This document shows positions 33,862 to 42,887 of a stretch of DNA of 64,000 nucleotides, one piece after another. This stretch comes from JANMZO01 sp963763135 (GTDB taxonomy: Bacteria > Actinomycetota > Acidimicrobiia > Acidimicrobiales > JANYDT01): the NCBI GenBank assembly GCA_963763135.1, contig CAVXNJ010000012.1, positions 1,240,001 through 1,304,000 on the forward strand, read 5' to 3'. Numbering within the stretch: the first letter of the stretch is position 1; each line of letters starts with the position of its first letter. The position numbers and the translations under genes are program-made. The notes under the pieces are model-generated. The model ran no database searches, was not told the origin of the DNA, and saw only the letters and a program-made list of their open reading frames with translations.

Positions 33862-36800
33862 TCACTTGAAGTCCTCCGGAAGGGTCGCTGTGTAGATGTC
33901 GTCGCCGCCGCTGACACTGTCCTGCCACGCCAGTCGGTCACCGGCGATCGAAGCAAAGCCCTGCTGGCCGCGCTCTTCGAGCGCAACGGAACTTTCCTTC
34001 GTGTCGACGGAGTACAGGATCAGATCGGTGTTCCTGATGTAGCGCCCGAGGAGTGCAGCGATGCTCGAGTCCTGTGGCCCGACGTCTTCGCTGTACAACA
34101 ACCGATTGCCATCAAAACTGAGTCCGGCCGGGAATGCCCATTTCGAAATCAGTTCACTCGTCCCTGACTGGGCGTTGTATAGCGTCAGAAACTGGGGGAA
34201 CCGATTGCCCTCACGACCGCCGAGTATCGCCACATTGGTGCCAGAGACCTTGATTGCTCCGGAGAATCCGGCGAAACGCTGATCCGATATCGGAGCTTCA
34301 AGCTGATCGAGCACCTTAATCTCGCCGGTCCCTGTATCCCAGACCTGTACGCGTCCGTCCTTTGTCTGGAACGCCACGATCGTTCCGTCGACCCCGATCT
34401 GGGTCGGCAACGCGTCCAAGGAAACGGTGACCACTTTTCCACCGGCGTTCGGCCGGGCCGAGAGGATGAATCCTTTGTCGTCTTCGCCGGGCCAGACCAC
34501 CGTGTCTTTCGAGACGGCTGGCCGGGTCCAGTACGTCGCCTGCGCCAGTACCTCGACTTTGCCCGTTGCCAAATTGGTCAGTTGGTACCAGTGGTCCTCG
34601 AAGTCATATTTCATTTCCACCAGCCACGAGCCCTTGCCGTCGATGGCAAAGGTGTTCTGGTCGGGCTGGCCAAGCAACGTTGTGGCCTTTTCGGAATCGA
34701 ACGGCGCGAAGTAGGTGTGCTGCCAGGGAAGGTCGCTGCCGGTTGGCTGGCTTTGACCGATGTACGCAATGCCGCTGTCGAGCACCACCGGCTGCAACTC
34801 CATTCGGGGTGACACTGCGACCGGTGTCATGACCCCGTCGGGTGTGGCGCAACCCGCGCAGAACTGACTGAGCTCGAACTGGGCCTTGATCAGATCCTGC
34901 TCCGCTCCACTTGCCTCGAGATCGATAGCGGCCTGCGAGATCGCTGTCGCAGCCGAGTTGAAGTCGGTCTCACTCGTGAAGTAGGTCGTGATGGCCCGAT
35001 AGACGATGCGATCGAAGCGCTTGGCCGCCGCCGAGGTGAGCATGTCACCGCCGTCTTGTGAGGCGAACGCTTTGCGGATCTGCCACAGAGCGTTCGTCCA
35101 GATCATGCTGTTGTCGTGGGAGCTCCCCTGATCGTTCACGAGATCCACGAACCCAAGCGGCTGACGCAACACAAACTCGCCATCGTCCACGATGGCTCCC
35201 GTGTCGACCGAGCGACCTCCCAGAACGTCACCTTCGAATTGGCGACAATCGCTGTTCGGCTCGCGGTCCAAGCACATTGATACCCCTTCGATGGGATACG
35301 GCTTCTTGAACACCAAATTCTGAATGATCACACCGAAGTAGTCGGAGTTACCTTCGTTCAAAGATCCACCCTGACCCGAGTTCTCGGAAATGAACGGGGC
35401 GGCGGTATCGGTCACCCCGTGCGTGATTTCATGACCGACAACCGATATATCGACCATCGAGTCGGTAACCACCTCACCGTCTCGGCGGCAGGGCCCCCCG
35501 TACGAGATCTGCTTCAGGTACGACGAGAAGAACGCATTGCAAGACACGTAAGACTCGGGGAGATGGACCGTACTCACCAGCGGAATCCCCTTGCCGTCCC
35601 ACGAGGCCCGTCCATGCTCAACCCGGTAGTAATCGAGCACCGTCTTGGCCGCCCACGCCGCCGTGAGCGTGTCGCGGTCAATCTTCTCCCCCGACTGAAT
35701 TCGGGCCAGATCGCCCGGAAGGTCCCGATCCGCTGCGACCTGGGAGCCGTCAAACACAAGGTTCAGACCAACGCCGGTCTCACGATTTGCATTCGGTTGC
35801 GACGAGTCAATGAAGACCACAGAACCATCGGGCATCTTCTCGAGCGTCAGTGTCACGTCGAAACCGCCGAAAACTGTGCCCGAAACGGTGACAGGCGTGC
35901 CTTTGACCGGAAGCTTGAGGGCGGAGTCCCCCGACGCACTCGCAATTCCAGCCCCCGTAAGACCTCGCAGTGCCACGTTGCCTCCGGTTTGCAGCCGAAG
36001 CACCGTACCGAGACGAGCATCGACATACACCGTGACCTGCCCGGCCTTTGCGTTACCGGGAAGGTCCGGGACGTCGGCTGGTGGGGTGTAATCGGCATCG
36101 AATTTCCATGCGAGTGTTGGTGTGGTGTCGGGCATCGTGATGACGAGCGTGCCCTGTCCGACCGGAACGGCTCCCCGTTGCGTTGCCGCACCAACCGCCG
36201 CTCGCTCGTCGATCGCCGGACGGGTATCGATCGGTGTTACCCGGTCAAGGTCGGGAAACAGATGAGCGCGAGCAAAGCCGATTTCGGGGGTGGTGAGCGA
36301 ATGGCGGACGATGATCAGGATCGACGAACCTTCGACCGGAACACCGCGCACCGACTGATTCCCGCGAACCGTCACAACTCCCGTGGCATCGGTGATCGGT
36401 CGGGCGAACGTCACCTGGTTGAGTGGGTCGCTGAGTCCGAACACGTCGCCGTGATCGGCGAGGAGCTGCCGAGCTGCGGCCAACGGCGCGGTTCCCTTCG
36501 GATAGGTGATCACGCCACCGGACAACTCTGAACCACCGCCGGTCGTGTCATCCTGACGCACCTGCCATCCACCGGTCGACGCCGTCCGGAGCGCCACGAC
36601 GGCATCAGTAAGTGAACGTACTATTTCGACCTGTCGATCGTCACCGACGCTCGCTCGAAACAGCGACGACTCGATGACGGCTTTGGATCCGCTGACCCGA
36701 CCGATTCCGTTCGTGCCAGCATTCGTTCCTCCGAGTGACCCGGTCAGTTTTCCGGATGCTCCCCCGCCGCACGCCGCGAGAACAACCGATAGCGCGATCG

Positions 36801-36903
36801 GCCCAACCGCCGCGACAGCCTTTCCGTTGCGTCGAAGTTTCAATCGGGAGCGCAGTCGCGGCCGTCCCCTCGACGAATCGGTACGGAAATTGGTATCGGT
36901 CAT
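33862..36903 (-). CDS. Thermolysin-type (M4) metalloprotease lipoprotein with FTP propeptide and C-terminal beta-propeller
   Basis: 1013-residue predicted lipoprotein. An Arg-rich n-region and ALSVVLAACGGG lipobox anchor it outside the cell. A fungalysin/thermolysin-type propeptide follows (about 100-330), then an M4 catalytic domain with HEITH (His491, Glu492, His495) and LNEGNSDYFG giving the third ligand Glu517, then a C-terminal region of TolB-like blades ending DRLAWQDSVSGGDDIY. The proposed start is ATG 36903; ATG 36915 is an alternative. Its stop is close to, and reads into the leader of, the inactive paralogue. The substrate is unknown. Confidence 0.88.
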   Translation of the reverse strand: MTDTNFRTDSSRGRPRLRSRLKLRRNGKAVAAVGPIALSVVLAACGGGASGKLTGSLGGTNAGTNGIGRVSGSKAVIESSLFRASVGDDRQVEIVRSLTDAVVALRTASTGGWQVRQDDTTGGGSELSGGVITYPKGTAPLAAARQLLADHGDVFGLSDPLNQVTFARPITDATGVVTVRGNQSVRGVPVEGSSILIIVRHSLTTPEIGFARAHLFPDLDRVTPIDTRPAIDERAAVGAATQRGAVPVGQGTLVITMPDTTPTLAWKFDADYTPPADVPDLPGNAKAGQVTVYVDARLGTVLRLQTGGNVALRGLTGAGIASASGDSALKLPVKGTPVTVSGTVFGGFDVTLTLEKMPDGSVVFIDSSQPNANRETGVGLNLVFDGSQVAADRDLPGDLARIQSGEKIDRDTLTAAWAAKTVLDYYRVEHGRASWDGKGIPLVSTVHLPESYVSCNAFFSSYLKQISYGGPCRRDGEVVTDSMVDISVVGHEITHGVTDTAAPFISENSGQGGSLNEGNSDYFGVIIQNLVFKKPYPIEGVSMCLDREPNSDCRQFEGDVLGGRSVDTGAIVDDGEFVLRQPLGFVDLVNDQGSSHDNSMIWTNALWQIRKAFASQDGGDMLTSAAAKRFDRIVYRAITTYFTSETDFNSAATAISQAAIDLEASGAEQDLIKAQFELSQFCAGCATPDGVMTPVAVSPRMELQPVVLDSGIAYIGQSQPTGSDLPWQHTYFAPFDSEKATTLLGQPDQNTFAIDGKGSWLVEMKYDFEDHWYQLTNLATGKVEVLAQATYWTRPAVSKDTVVWPGEDDKGFILSARPNAGGKVVTVSLDALPTQIGVDGTIVAFQTKDGRVQVWDTGTGEIKVLDQLEAPISDQRFAGFSGAIKVSGTNVAILGGREGNRFPQFLTLYNAQSGTSELISKWAFPAGLSFDGNRLLYSEDVGPQDSSIAALLGRYIRNTDLILYSVDTKESSVALEERGQQGFASIAGDRLAWQDSVSGGDDIYTATLPEDFK

Positions 36904-37091
36904 AGTGGCCACCATCGCGTCGAAAGAATCAGCGGAGATAGCGACTATTCCGCCGTCTGGGACCCGTTCCGGCAATACGCAACGATGCGTATTGCCCGCA
37001 GCGTCTGTGCAGTGTTCCTCTGGAGACACGGCTGCAGAAGCAGTCGGATCAACAGGGCCGTCATGGCCGAAGCCTGCCTTAGGGAGTCTCA

Positions 37092-38312
37092 ATGATCTGC
37101 GCGAACTGCTCCTCGGAGAGTCCGGAGCTGAGCCGGTACTGCTGGGCCTGTGGTGATCCTTTTCACCACTCGCAGCACACCGCTCTACGACAGAGGTCGG
37201 GGGTGTTCGCACTCAGCCCTGGCGAACCGGTCCTGACGACGTCGGTTGTAACTACCGTCATGCCCCACAGCACCAGTCGTCGGTCTCACACCTACCGTCA
37301 GGTCCTCATGGCGGCATTGCTCATTCCGGCGATCGCCGCCGCTCTCGGTCTGCTTTCGTTCTCGATCGTGAGTGCCGCCGTTCTGGTCCCGGTCTTCTAC
37401 GTCGTCTACCTCTACGACATGAACGTGTGGGAAGACGAACCCATCATGGTGGTGCTGGTAACGGTCGGTCTCTCCGCGCTACTCGGCCTCGGCTTCACCT
37501 ACCTGTGGCGGGAAGTGTTCTTCAAGTTCGTACGGCTTCCGATCAACCTGAGCGCCGGACAGGTGAAGTTCAAGGAGCTCCTCGTCTTCGGGCTGTTCGT
37601 TCCGATCGGGGTCATCCTGCTCAGCCAGATCGCACCCGTGCTGCTGGCCTCCCGCCCACGGTTCAATCAAATGCTCGATGGGTTGACCTTCGGCGTGATT
37701 TCGGCGTCGACGTTTGTAGCGGCGGAAACGCTCGTGGCGCACCACAGCCTGATTTCGAGCCTCCCGGCCAAAGTCAGTTCGGTCGACACCGGTCTGTTCG
37801 TCTCGGTTGTCGTCAACGCCGCCGTCATTCGGCCGCTCATTTTCGGCTGTCTTGTCGGGCTCGTCGCGGCCGAGTACTCCGGCCTCGGCACCGGGCCCGG
37901 TCGGATGAGCCCAAGGTTTCTGCGGGCCAACCTGGAGGCCGGGGCGATCGCGATTCTGCTTTGCGCCGGCGTTTACCTCTTCGGTCTGCTGCAAGGGATC
38001 CGAGGTGCCCTGCTCGGTGCGGGATGGGGTCTCGTGATTTTGGCGGCCAGCGTCCTTCGGCTGCGAACCCGTATCCACGATGCGCTCCTGGAAGAGGCAC
38101 TTGATGCCATCGACGTGGGTGGGCCGGTTCATGACCACGCCGATACACGCACGGACTGCGAAGAATGCCGTATGCCGCTGCTCTCCGGCGGTCGCTTCTG
38201 CAGCGCCTGCGGAGTCTCCGTCTTCGCCACCAGCAAAGAACGCCAAGTCAGCTCCTCGGGCCGGCGCAACCCCAACCTAACGACCGCCACCTCGTCGATC
38301 GGAGTCGAGTGA
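37092..38312 (+). CDS. Polytopic membrane protein with zinc ribbons at both ends, PrsW-like
   Basis: 406 residues. Zinc ribbons occur at the N-terminus (CANC...CWAC) and C-terminus (CEEC...CSAC), flanking about eight membrane helices. YLYDMNVWEDEPIMVVLV and GLTFGVISASTFVAAETL resemble the YxxDxxEPEP and FAAxEN motifs of PrsW-type intramembrane proteases, but the third metal motif is not clear, so catalytic activity is uncertain. GGGAG lies 5 nt before ATG 37092. Its TGA overlaps the next ATG by one base, so the next protein is a probable partner or substrate. Confidence 0.7.
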   Translation: MICANCSSESPELSRYCWACGDPFHHSQHTALRQRSGVFALSPGEPVLTTSVVTTVMPHSTSRRSHTYRQVLMAALLIPAIAAALGLLSFSIVSAAVLVPVFYVVYLYDMNVWEDEPIMVVLVTVGLSALLGLGFTYLWREVFFKFVRLPINLSAGQVKFKELLVFGLFVPIGVILLSQIAPVLLASRPRFNQMLDGLTFGVISASTFVAAETLVAHHSLISSLPAKVSSVDTGLFVSVVVNAAVIRPLIFGCLVGLVAAEYSGLGTGPGRMSPRFLRANLEAGAIAILLCAGVYLFGLLQGIRGALLGAGWGLVILAASVLRLRTRIHDALLEEALDAIDVGGPVHDHADTRTDCEECRMPLLSGGRFCSACGVSVFATSKERQVSSSGRRNPNLTTATSSIGVE

Positions 38313-39436
38313 TGAACGACATCAACCAACCGGCCAGTCCCGCCAACCCAACGACCGGAGCCGGTCTCGCCCGGAATGTACGCAGTCACCGGCTGAGTTC
38401 ACCGGCAATCGCGATCCTCGTGATCGGATCAGTTCTCGGCGCCGGCGCGGTCGGAGCGGTCATCGGCGGGGCCAGTCGGACCCGCACCGTTCCGTCCAAC
38501 GAGATTCCGCTCCCAGACGCGTCGGAGCTGCAACCCGTTCCCCTGAACGGTTCGTCCCTCGGCGAGCCGGGCGGGCGGACGTCGTCGCTCTCCCTGGGCT
38601 CGGCCAACTCGGGCGCTTCGTTCAACGGGCAGGGTTACCGCGGTCAGTCGTTCGCCAGTCAGCCCATCACCGAACGGGCTCTGGCCGCGCAGGTCACACC
38701 CACGACCAAGGCCGTGACACAGACCACCAAGCTCACGACCCTGACGCTGGCGCCGCGACCCCGTCCGGGAACGGCAACGACCATCGCTCGGACCAAGGCG
38801 ACCACCATCAAACCTCGCGTCGTCACGACCACCACGACCATCCCGCAGGAAACGATCGCAACTGACGTTCCGGTGGAAAGCACCGAGATTCCGGTTGAGA
38901 GCACCGAGCCACCGGTGGTCATCCAGACTGCACCCCCTCGTGTTCCCACGACCACGCGCCCGCAGCGTCAGACGCAGCAGCAGGGACACCAGCTGGGTTC
39001 GGGCATCGTCGTGGTTCCGGCATCCGGGTACTCGATCGCGAAGAAGTTCGACAACGGCGAGGTGATCATCGGCAACCAGTTCAGCTACATCCACACGTGG
39101 GTGGAACAGGCCGGCGACACTTCGAATCTGCCCGCCACGCAGGTCGTCGATTACATCTCCAACAAGATCCTTCCGATGGAATTTCAAGACGTTCAAGCCT
39201 CGGCGGCAAGCGCGCTGAAGCCGGCCAAGACCAGCATCTCCTCGATGGCGTCAGCCGGCTATCAGGCCATACTCAGTGGTCAACAGGGAACCACTGACAT
39301 CGAAGGGTTCTCCTTCTCGGCCGTGCGGCCCGATGGAACCGTGCTGCTGTTCTTCGCCGTCGTGAAGAGCGGTTCGTTCGAGGAGGCTCAGGGTCCGATC
39401 GGACAGATGCTCGGCTCCATCCTGGCGAGCATGTAA
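38312..39436 (+). CDS. Single-pass membrane-anchored protein with Thr-rich linker and unknown C-terminal domain
   Basis: 374 residues. A short cytoplasmic tail is followed by one membrane helix (about 32-54, IAILVIGSVLGAGAVGAVIG), a long low-complexity Ser/Thr/Pro linker (60-235) and a compact C-terminal domain (240-374; GYSIAKKFDNGEVIIGNQFS through GQMLGSILASM). No family was recognised for the C-terminal domain. It is translationally coupled (TGATG) to the PrsW-like protein and closed by a strong terminator, so the two form a complete transcription unit. Confidence 0.75.
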   Translation: MNDINQPASPANPTTGAGLARNVRSHRLSSPAIAILVIGSVLGAGAVGAVIGGASRTRTVPSNEIPLPDASELQPVPLNGSSLGEPGGRTSSLSLGSANSGASFNGQGYRGQSFASQPITERALAAQVTPTTKAVTQTTKLTTLTLAPRPRPGTATTIARTKATTIKPRVVTTTTTIPQETIATDVPVESTEIPVESTEPPVVIQTAPPRVPTTTRPQRQTQQQGHQLGSGIVVVPASGYSIAKKFDNGEVIIGNQFSYIHTWVEQAGDTSNLPATQVVDYISNKILPMEFQDVQASAASALKPAKTSISSMASAGYQAILSGQQGTTDIEGFSFSAVRPDGTVLLFFAVVKSGSFEEAQGPIGQMLGSILASM

Positions 39437-39457
39437 CGCTTCGACCACTGGTTCCAG

Positions 39458-39497
39458 GCGCCGGGTCCGAGGACGTTCTCGGACCCGGCGCTCTTTT
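39458..39497 (+). terminator. Strong intrinsic terminator
   Basis: GCGCCGGGTCCGAG (39458-39471) pairs perfectly over 14 bp with its complement at 39478-39491 around a 6-nt loop, followed by TCTTTTC. It lies 22 bp after the stop of the membrane-anchored protein. Confidence 0.88.
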
Positions 39498-39594
39498 CAA
39501 AATGACCTGTCAAAAATGATCTGTTTGCTTATTTTGTGAGACCACAGTTGACTACCCAAGAGGTTTTCACCCGCATGTGTTACGGTCACCGCTG

Positions 39595-40281
39595 ATGTCC
39601 TCGACGGACTTGAATTCTGTCGACCTGAAGATCGCCATCGTCGACGACGATTCGTGGATCCGTCGCGGGCGGGCCGTGGCGATCGATGAGACGCCTGGAT
39701 TCTCGGTGATCGGGACCATGTCACCGACCGATGCGCTTGCTCAAGACGATGCCGAGTGGTGGTCGAACATCGACGTGGTTCTCGCCGACGCTCACGACGA
39801 TGACGCCGGCTTCGACAAGTTCATTGGCGTGCGGGTTGTCGCGCATATCCGGAACCTCACCGGACGAACACGACCGCAGATCCTCGTGATCACCGGGCAC
39901 CTCTACAACGACCTGCTCCGGCTCCGCATGGCCGAGGCGGGCGCGGACTTCTTCTACTCCCACGCTGAGGTACGGTCCCCCGAAGCACTCGTCGGCGCAA
40001 TCGCCGCCAGCCGCGAGGCGATCGGACAGCCACAGTCATTTCCCGTGTCCGCATCGCCCGGGTTGAACGCCGCCGTCTCGTGGGCGGAGGCCAACCTCGG
40101 CGAGGGGGCGTTTCAACACGAGTCACAGAAGGCGCTTCCGGTGTCACGGCGTGCGATCATCACCGCGCGACAGCGCCTACGCCATCAGCTCCCGACCTCC
40201 GATGGGCGGACAATCCCCAGCTGGCGGGAGATTTCGCAGTTCATCGACCGGGCCCGAGGAAAGGAACGTCGGGGTTCCTAG
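39595..40281 (+). CDS. Atypical response-regulator receiver protein
   Basis: 228 residues. The receiver domain has DDD (17-19) after LKIAIV, a phospho-acceptor candidate Asp65 in VVLADAHDD and Thr100 in ILVITGH; the usual Lys of the last strand is replaced (FFYSHAE). The C-terminal 75 residues (SRRAIITARQRLRHQLP...PSWREISQFIDRARG) are basic and helical but not a recognisable LuxR or OmpR domain. No histidine kinase is adjacent. It lies between a strong terminator and the LuxR gene. Confidence 0.78.
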   Translation: MSSTDLNSVDLKIAIVDDDSWIRRGRAVAIDETPGFSVIGTMSPTDALAQDDAEWWSNIDVVLADAHDDDAGFDKFIGVRVVAHIRNLTGRTRPQILVITGHLYNDLLRLRMAEAGADFFYSHAEVRSPEALVGAIAASREAIGQPQSFPVSASPGLNAAVSWAEANLGEGAFQHESQKALPVSRRAIITARQRLRHQLPTSDGRTIPSWREISQFIDRARGKERRGS

Positions 40282-40444
40282 CCGGCACGAACCCCGGCCA
40301 CCTGGGGCGGCTTTCCAGGTCTCACCACCATCCATCAGCTGTTCCCGTGACGTTCGCCAACCGCTTCGCGAGGCGTCGTTCGCGATCGCGGCGCGCGAAG
40401 TGATCTATTGAAACGCGCGGAGGCCTCTCGTTAGAACTGTCGAC

Positions 40445-40472
40445 GTCAGCGAAGTACGACGGTTGCGCTGAC
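40445..40472. promoter_or_regulatory. Inverted repeat upstream of the LuxR gene
   Basis: GTCAGCG (40445-40451) and CGCTGAC (40466-40472) form a perfect 7-bp dyad with a 14-nt spacer, 22 bp before the LuxR gene start. Placement fits an autoregulatory operator for the LuxR/TIR operon; symmetry is the only evidence. Confidence 0.35.
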
Positions 40473-40494
40473 CAGATGGAGAGGACCAGGGGTT

Positions 40495-41454
40495 ATGGCT
40501 AGTGCTTTACGCCTCGCAGAATCAACAAACCGTTTCGTCGTCCCCGGCCACGGGGGCGTCCAGACGGAATCCGAGTTCGACCCGGGCGTCACGATCGCCG
40601 CTCTTCAACGAATAGCGGCGATCGATACGCTTGCCACATTCCCGCAACGAGTCTTGGAGATTGCGTGCGACGCGCTCCGAGCCGGCGGGGGGACCTACTC
40701 CGAGTTCGGCGCTCCGGGCGCCCAGTCATTTGCGTACATCGCCCCGAATCGGGTCACGGGTGCTCCTTCATCACATGTGCTCCAGATCCCGGTTCGGACC
40801 GAGAAGAAGGTCGAGATCGTGTTCTCGATCCATCGGGCGGAAGCCTTTGGGCCCGCGGACCTCGCGTTTGCCCGCACCATCGAGGTGGCACTCACCCAGA
40901 GCCACACCCTGCTGCGCCGGGTTGACCGTTTGGCCCGATCCCTGTCCGTTGTAGCCGGAGGTCGACGCATGGCGACCGCACTCCTCGATCACGAGGGCGT
41001 ATTGAGCGTCGTCGACGGCTCGGCTTCCATCCTCAGTCGCTGGTTCCGACCTGGATCCAGCCTGTGCGCCGAATTGCAGGATTGGGTTGAGCATCAGCGG
41101 ACCGCAACCCCCGAGACCCTCCGACCGTTCGTCGCGCCGAGTGTCGATGTGGTTTTGGTTGCGTACTGGCGTGGTGAGCGCCGGGTCGGCGACCTCATTG
41201 AGTTCGAAGAACAGATCTACGACGGCGCTGACCTCCGGTGTCTCGGCCTCACCGCCCGCGAAGCCGAAGTGCTGGCGCTGCTCGTCATCGGGTCCGACGC
41301 GAACGCCATCGCTCAACGCGTCGGTTCGCGGCCCGGAACCGTCAAGAAGCAGATCGAGTCGATCTATCGAAAGCTATGCGTACATACACGTCGCGACGCC
41401 ATCACGATCGCCGTTGATGCCATGATGAACCCCGAGAAGCCCGCACTTCAGTGA
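40495..41454 (+). CDS. LuxR-family transcriptional regulator
   Basis: 319 residues. The N-terminal 200 residues look like a divergent GAF/PAS-type sensor (LATFPQRVLEIACDALRAGGGTYSEF). The C-terminal 65 residues form a LuxR helix-turn-helix: LTAREAEVLALLVIGSDANAIAQRVGSRPGTVKKQIESIYRKL-type pattern. Its TGA overlaps the GTG start of the TIR gene (GTGA, 41451-41454), coupling regulator and TIR receptor translation. The ligand is unknown. Confidence 0.88.
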   Translation: MASALRLAESTNRFVVPGHGGVQTESEFDPGVTIAALQRIAAIDTLATFPQRVLEIACDALRAGGGTYSEFGAPGAQSFAYIAPNRVTGAPSSHVLQIPVRTEKKVEIVFSIHRAEAFGPADLAFARTIEVALTQSHTLLRRVDRLARSLSVVAGGRRMATALLDHEGVLSVVDGSASILSRWFRPGSSLCAELQDWVEHQRTATPETLRPFVAPSVDVVLVAYWRGERRVGDLIEFEEQIYDGADLRCLGLTAREAEVLALLVIGSDANAIAQRVGSRPGTVKKQIESIYRKLCVHTRRDAITIAVDAMMNPEKPALQ

Positions 41455-42887
41455 CCGACACGCTTGCGGAGCCCACCCCGGCCGCACCCACGCCGCCGGG
41501 CCCGCTTCGCTTCGACGCGTTCATCTCGTACAGCCATTCGGCCGACAGTCAGCTTGCACCGGCGCTCCGCCGCGGTCTGCATCAACTTGCCAAACCCTGG
41601 TACCGAACCCGTGCGGCCAAGGTATTCGTGGATGAGGCCAGCCTGTCGACCAACCCGGCCCTGTGGGCCAGCATCACGGCGGCCCTCTCCACCAGTCACT
41701 TCTTCGTGCTCCTGTGCTCGCCCGAGGCCGCACGATCCGAATGGGTCGACAAGGAAGTAGCCCAATGGTTGGCCACGCGGCCGGCGACCAACCTGCTTCC
41801 GGTGCTCACGAGCGGGGAGCTGGTCTGGGATCCCGTGGCGGGCGAACTGGATATGGCGAAGTCGACCGCCGCCCCACCGGCACTGCGCCGTGCGTTCCCG
41901 GAGGAACCCCGCCATCTCGACATTCGCTGGGCGAAAGGGGGCGACGGAACGATCATCCTGTCGCTACAGAACAGCCGCTTCAAAGATGCGATCGCCGACC
42001 TTGCGGCTCCAATCCACGGCCTTCCAAAAGACGACCTGGTCGGCGAGGACATCCGCCAGCACCAGCGGACCCAGCGCCTCGCCCGGTCGGCGGTGGCCAC
42101 GCTGGCGACGCTCCTGGTCGTGGCGGTCGTCAGCGCGATCCTGGCGCGTTCGAACGCCATTCGTGCCGAGAACCGTCGCATCGACTCCGATGCCCGCCGG
42201 CTCGGACTCGAGGCGACCGGACTCGTCGGCCCACCCGACCTGGCATTCACCCTCGCGAACGCCGGCTACGAACTGCGACCGACTGCCGCCACGACGCGGT
42301 CGCTCTTCGACACAGCAGAAGCGGCTCCGCAGATCGTGAGGATCTTCCGCCCCCACGCCAAAGCGGTCCGTTCCCTGCTCTATCAGGAACGGGCCAACCG
42401 ATTACTAAGTGTGGATAGCACTGGGGAGATGACCGCTATCGATGCCACCAGTGGCAAACAACTTGCTACGGTCCGGACGTTGGATAAACCACTGCAGATA
42501 CTTGAAGGTCCGGGCGGTGTCCTCGTCGTCTCCCGCACCGGAATCAAATTGCACGAGGCCCAAACGCTGAAACCGTCGGAGTCGACTGCACTCGCCGATG
42601 TTCAGCCCGTCACCGCAGCTGCGATCGTCGGCGACGACGTGGTTATTGGTGGCATCGGCGATCAGGACGACGGCGTCCTCTGGTCGTTTGGATCCAAGCA
42701 GGAGTTGATTGCGTCCGGCCACGGTGCGCCGGTGTCCGTCGTAGCCGACGGCGACGCCGCGATCGCCCTGTTCTCCGACCCGGGAAACCAGGCGGCCAGT
42801 CTGCGTCGGTACACGCGGCATGGAGGGGAAATGGGACGAGGACTGGGCCAGCGACGTGCCGGCCAACAACACCGTGATGGTGGCTGA
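41451..42887 (+). CDS. TIR-TM-beta-propeller protein 1, N-terminal frame (TIR domain, membrane helix, first blades)
   Basis: The TIR domain spans residues 20-150: RFDAFISYSHSAD at the BB-loop side and SPEAARSEWVDKEVAQWL with Glu102 at the position of the catalytic NADase Glu of SARM1-like TIRs. One membrane helix lies at about 218-237 (ATLATLLVVAVVSAILA), then a linker and WD40-like blades. Near 42830 the frame shifts: the last about 20 residues (GEMGRGLGQRR...) are nonsense, while the +1 frame continues the propeller. Removing one base in the GGGGAAA run at 42823-42829 restores a protein of about 920 residues. It is coupled to LuxR upstream. Confidence 0.85.
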   Translation: MTDTLAEPTPAAPTPPGPLRFDAFISYSHSADSQLAPALRRGLHQLAKPWYRTRAAKVFVDEASLSTNPALWASITAALSTSHFFVLLCSPEAARSEWVDKEVAQWLATRPATNLLPVLTSGELVWDPVAGELDMAKSTAAPPALRRAFPEEPRHLDIRWAKGGDGTIILSLQNSRFKDAIADLAAPIHGLPKDDLVGEDIRQHQRTQRLARSAVATLATLLVVAVVSAILARSNAIRAENRRIDSDARRLGLEATGLVGPPDLAFTLANAGYELRPTAATTRSLFDTAEAAPQIVRIFRPHAKAVRSLLYQERANRLLSVDSTGEMTAIDATSGKQLATVRTLDKPLQILEGPGGVLVVSRTGIKLHEAQTLKPSESTALADVQPVTAAAIVGDDVVIGGIGDQDDGVLWSFGSKQELIASGHGAPVSVVADGDAAIALFSDPGNQAASLRRYTRHGGEMGRGLGQRRAGQQHRDGG

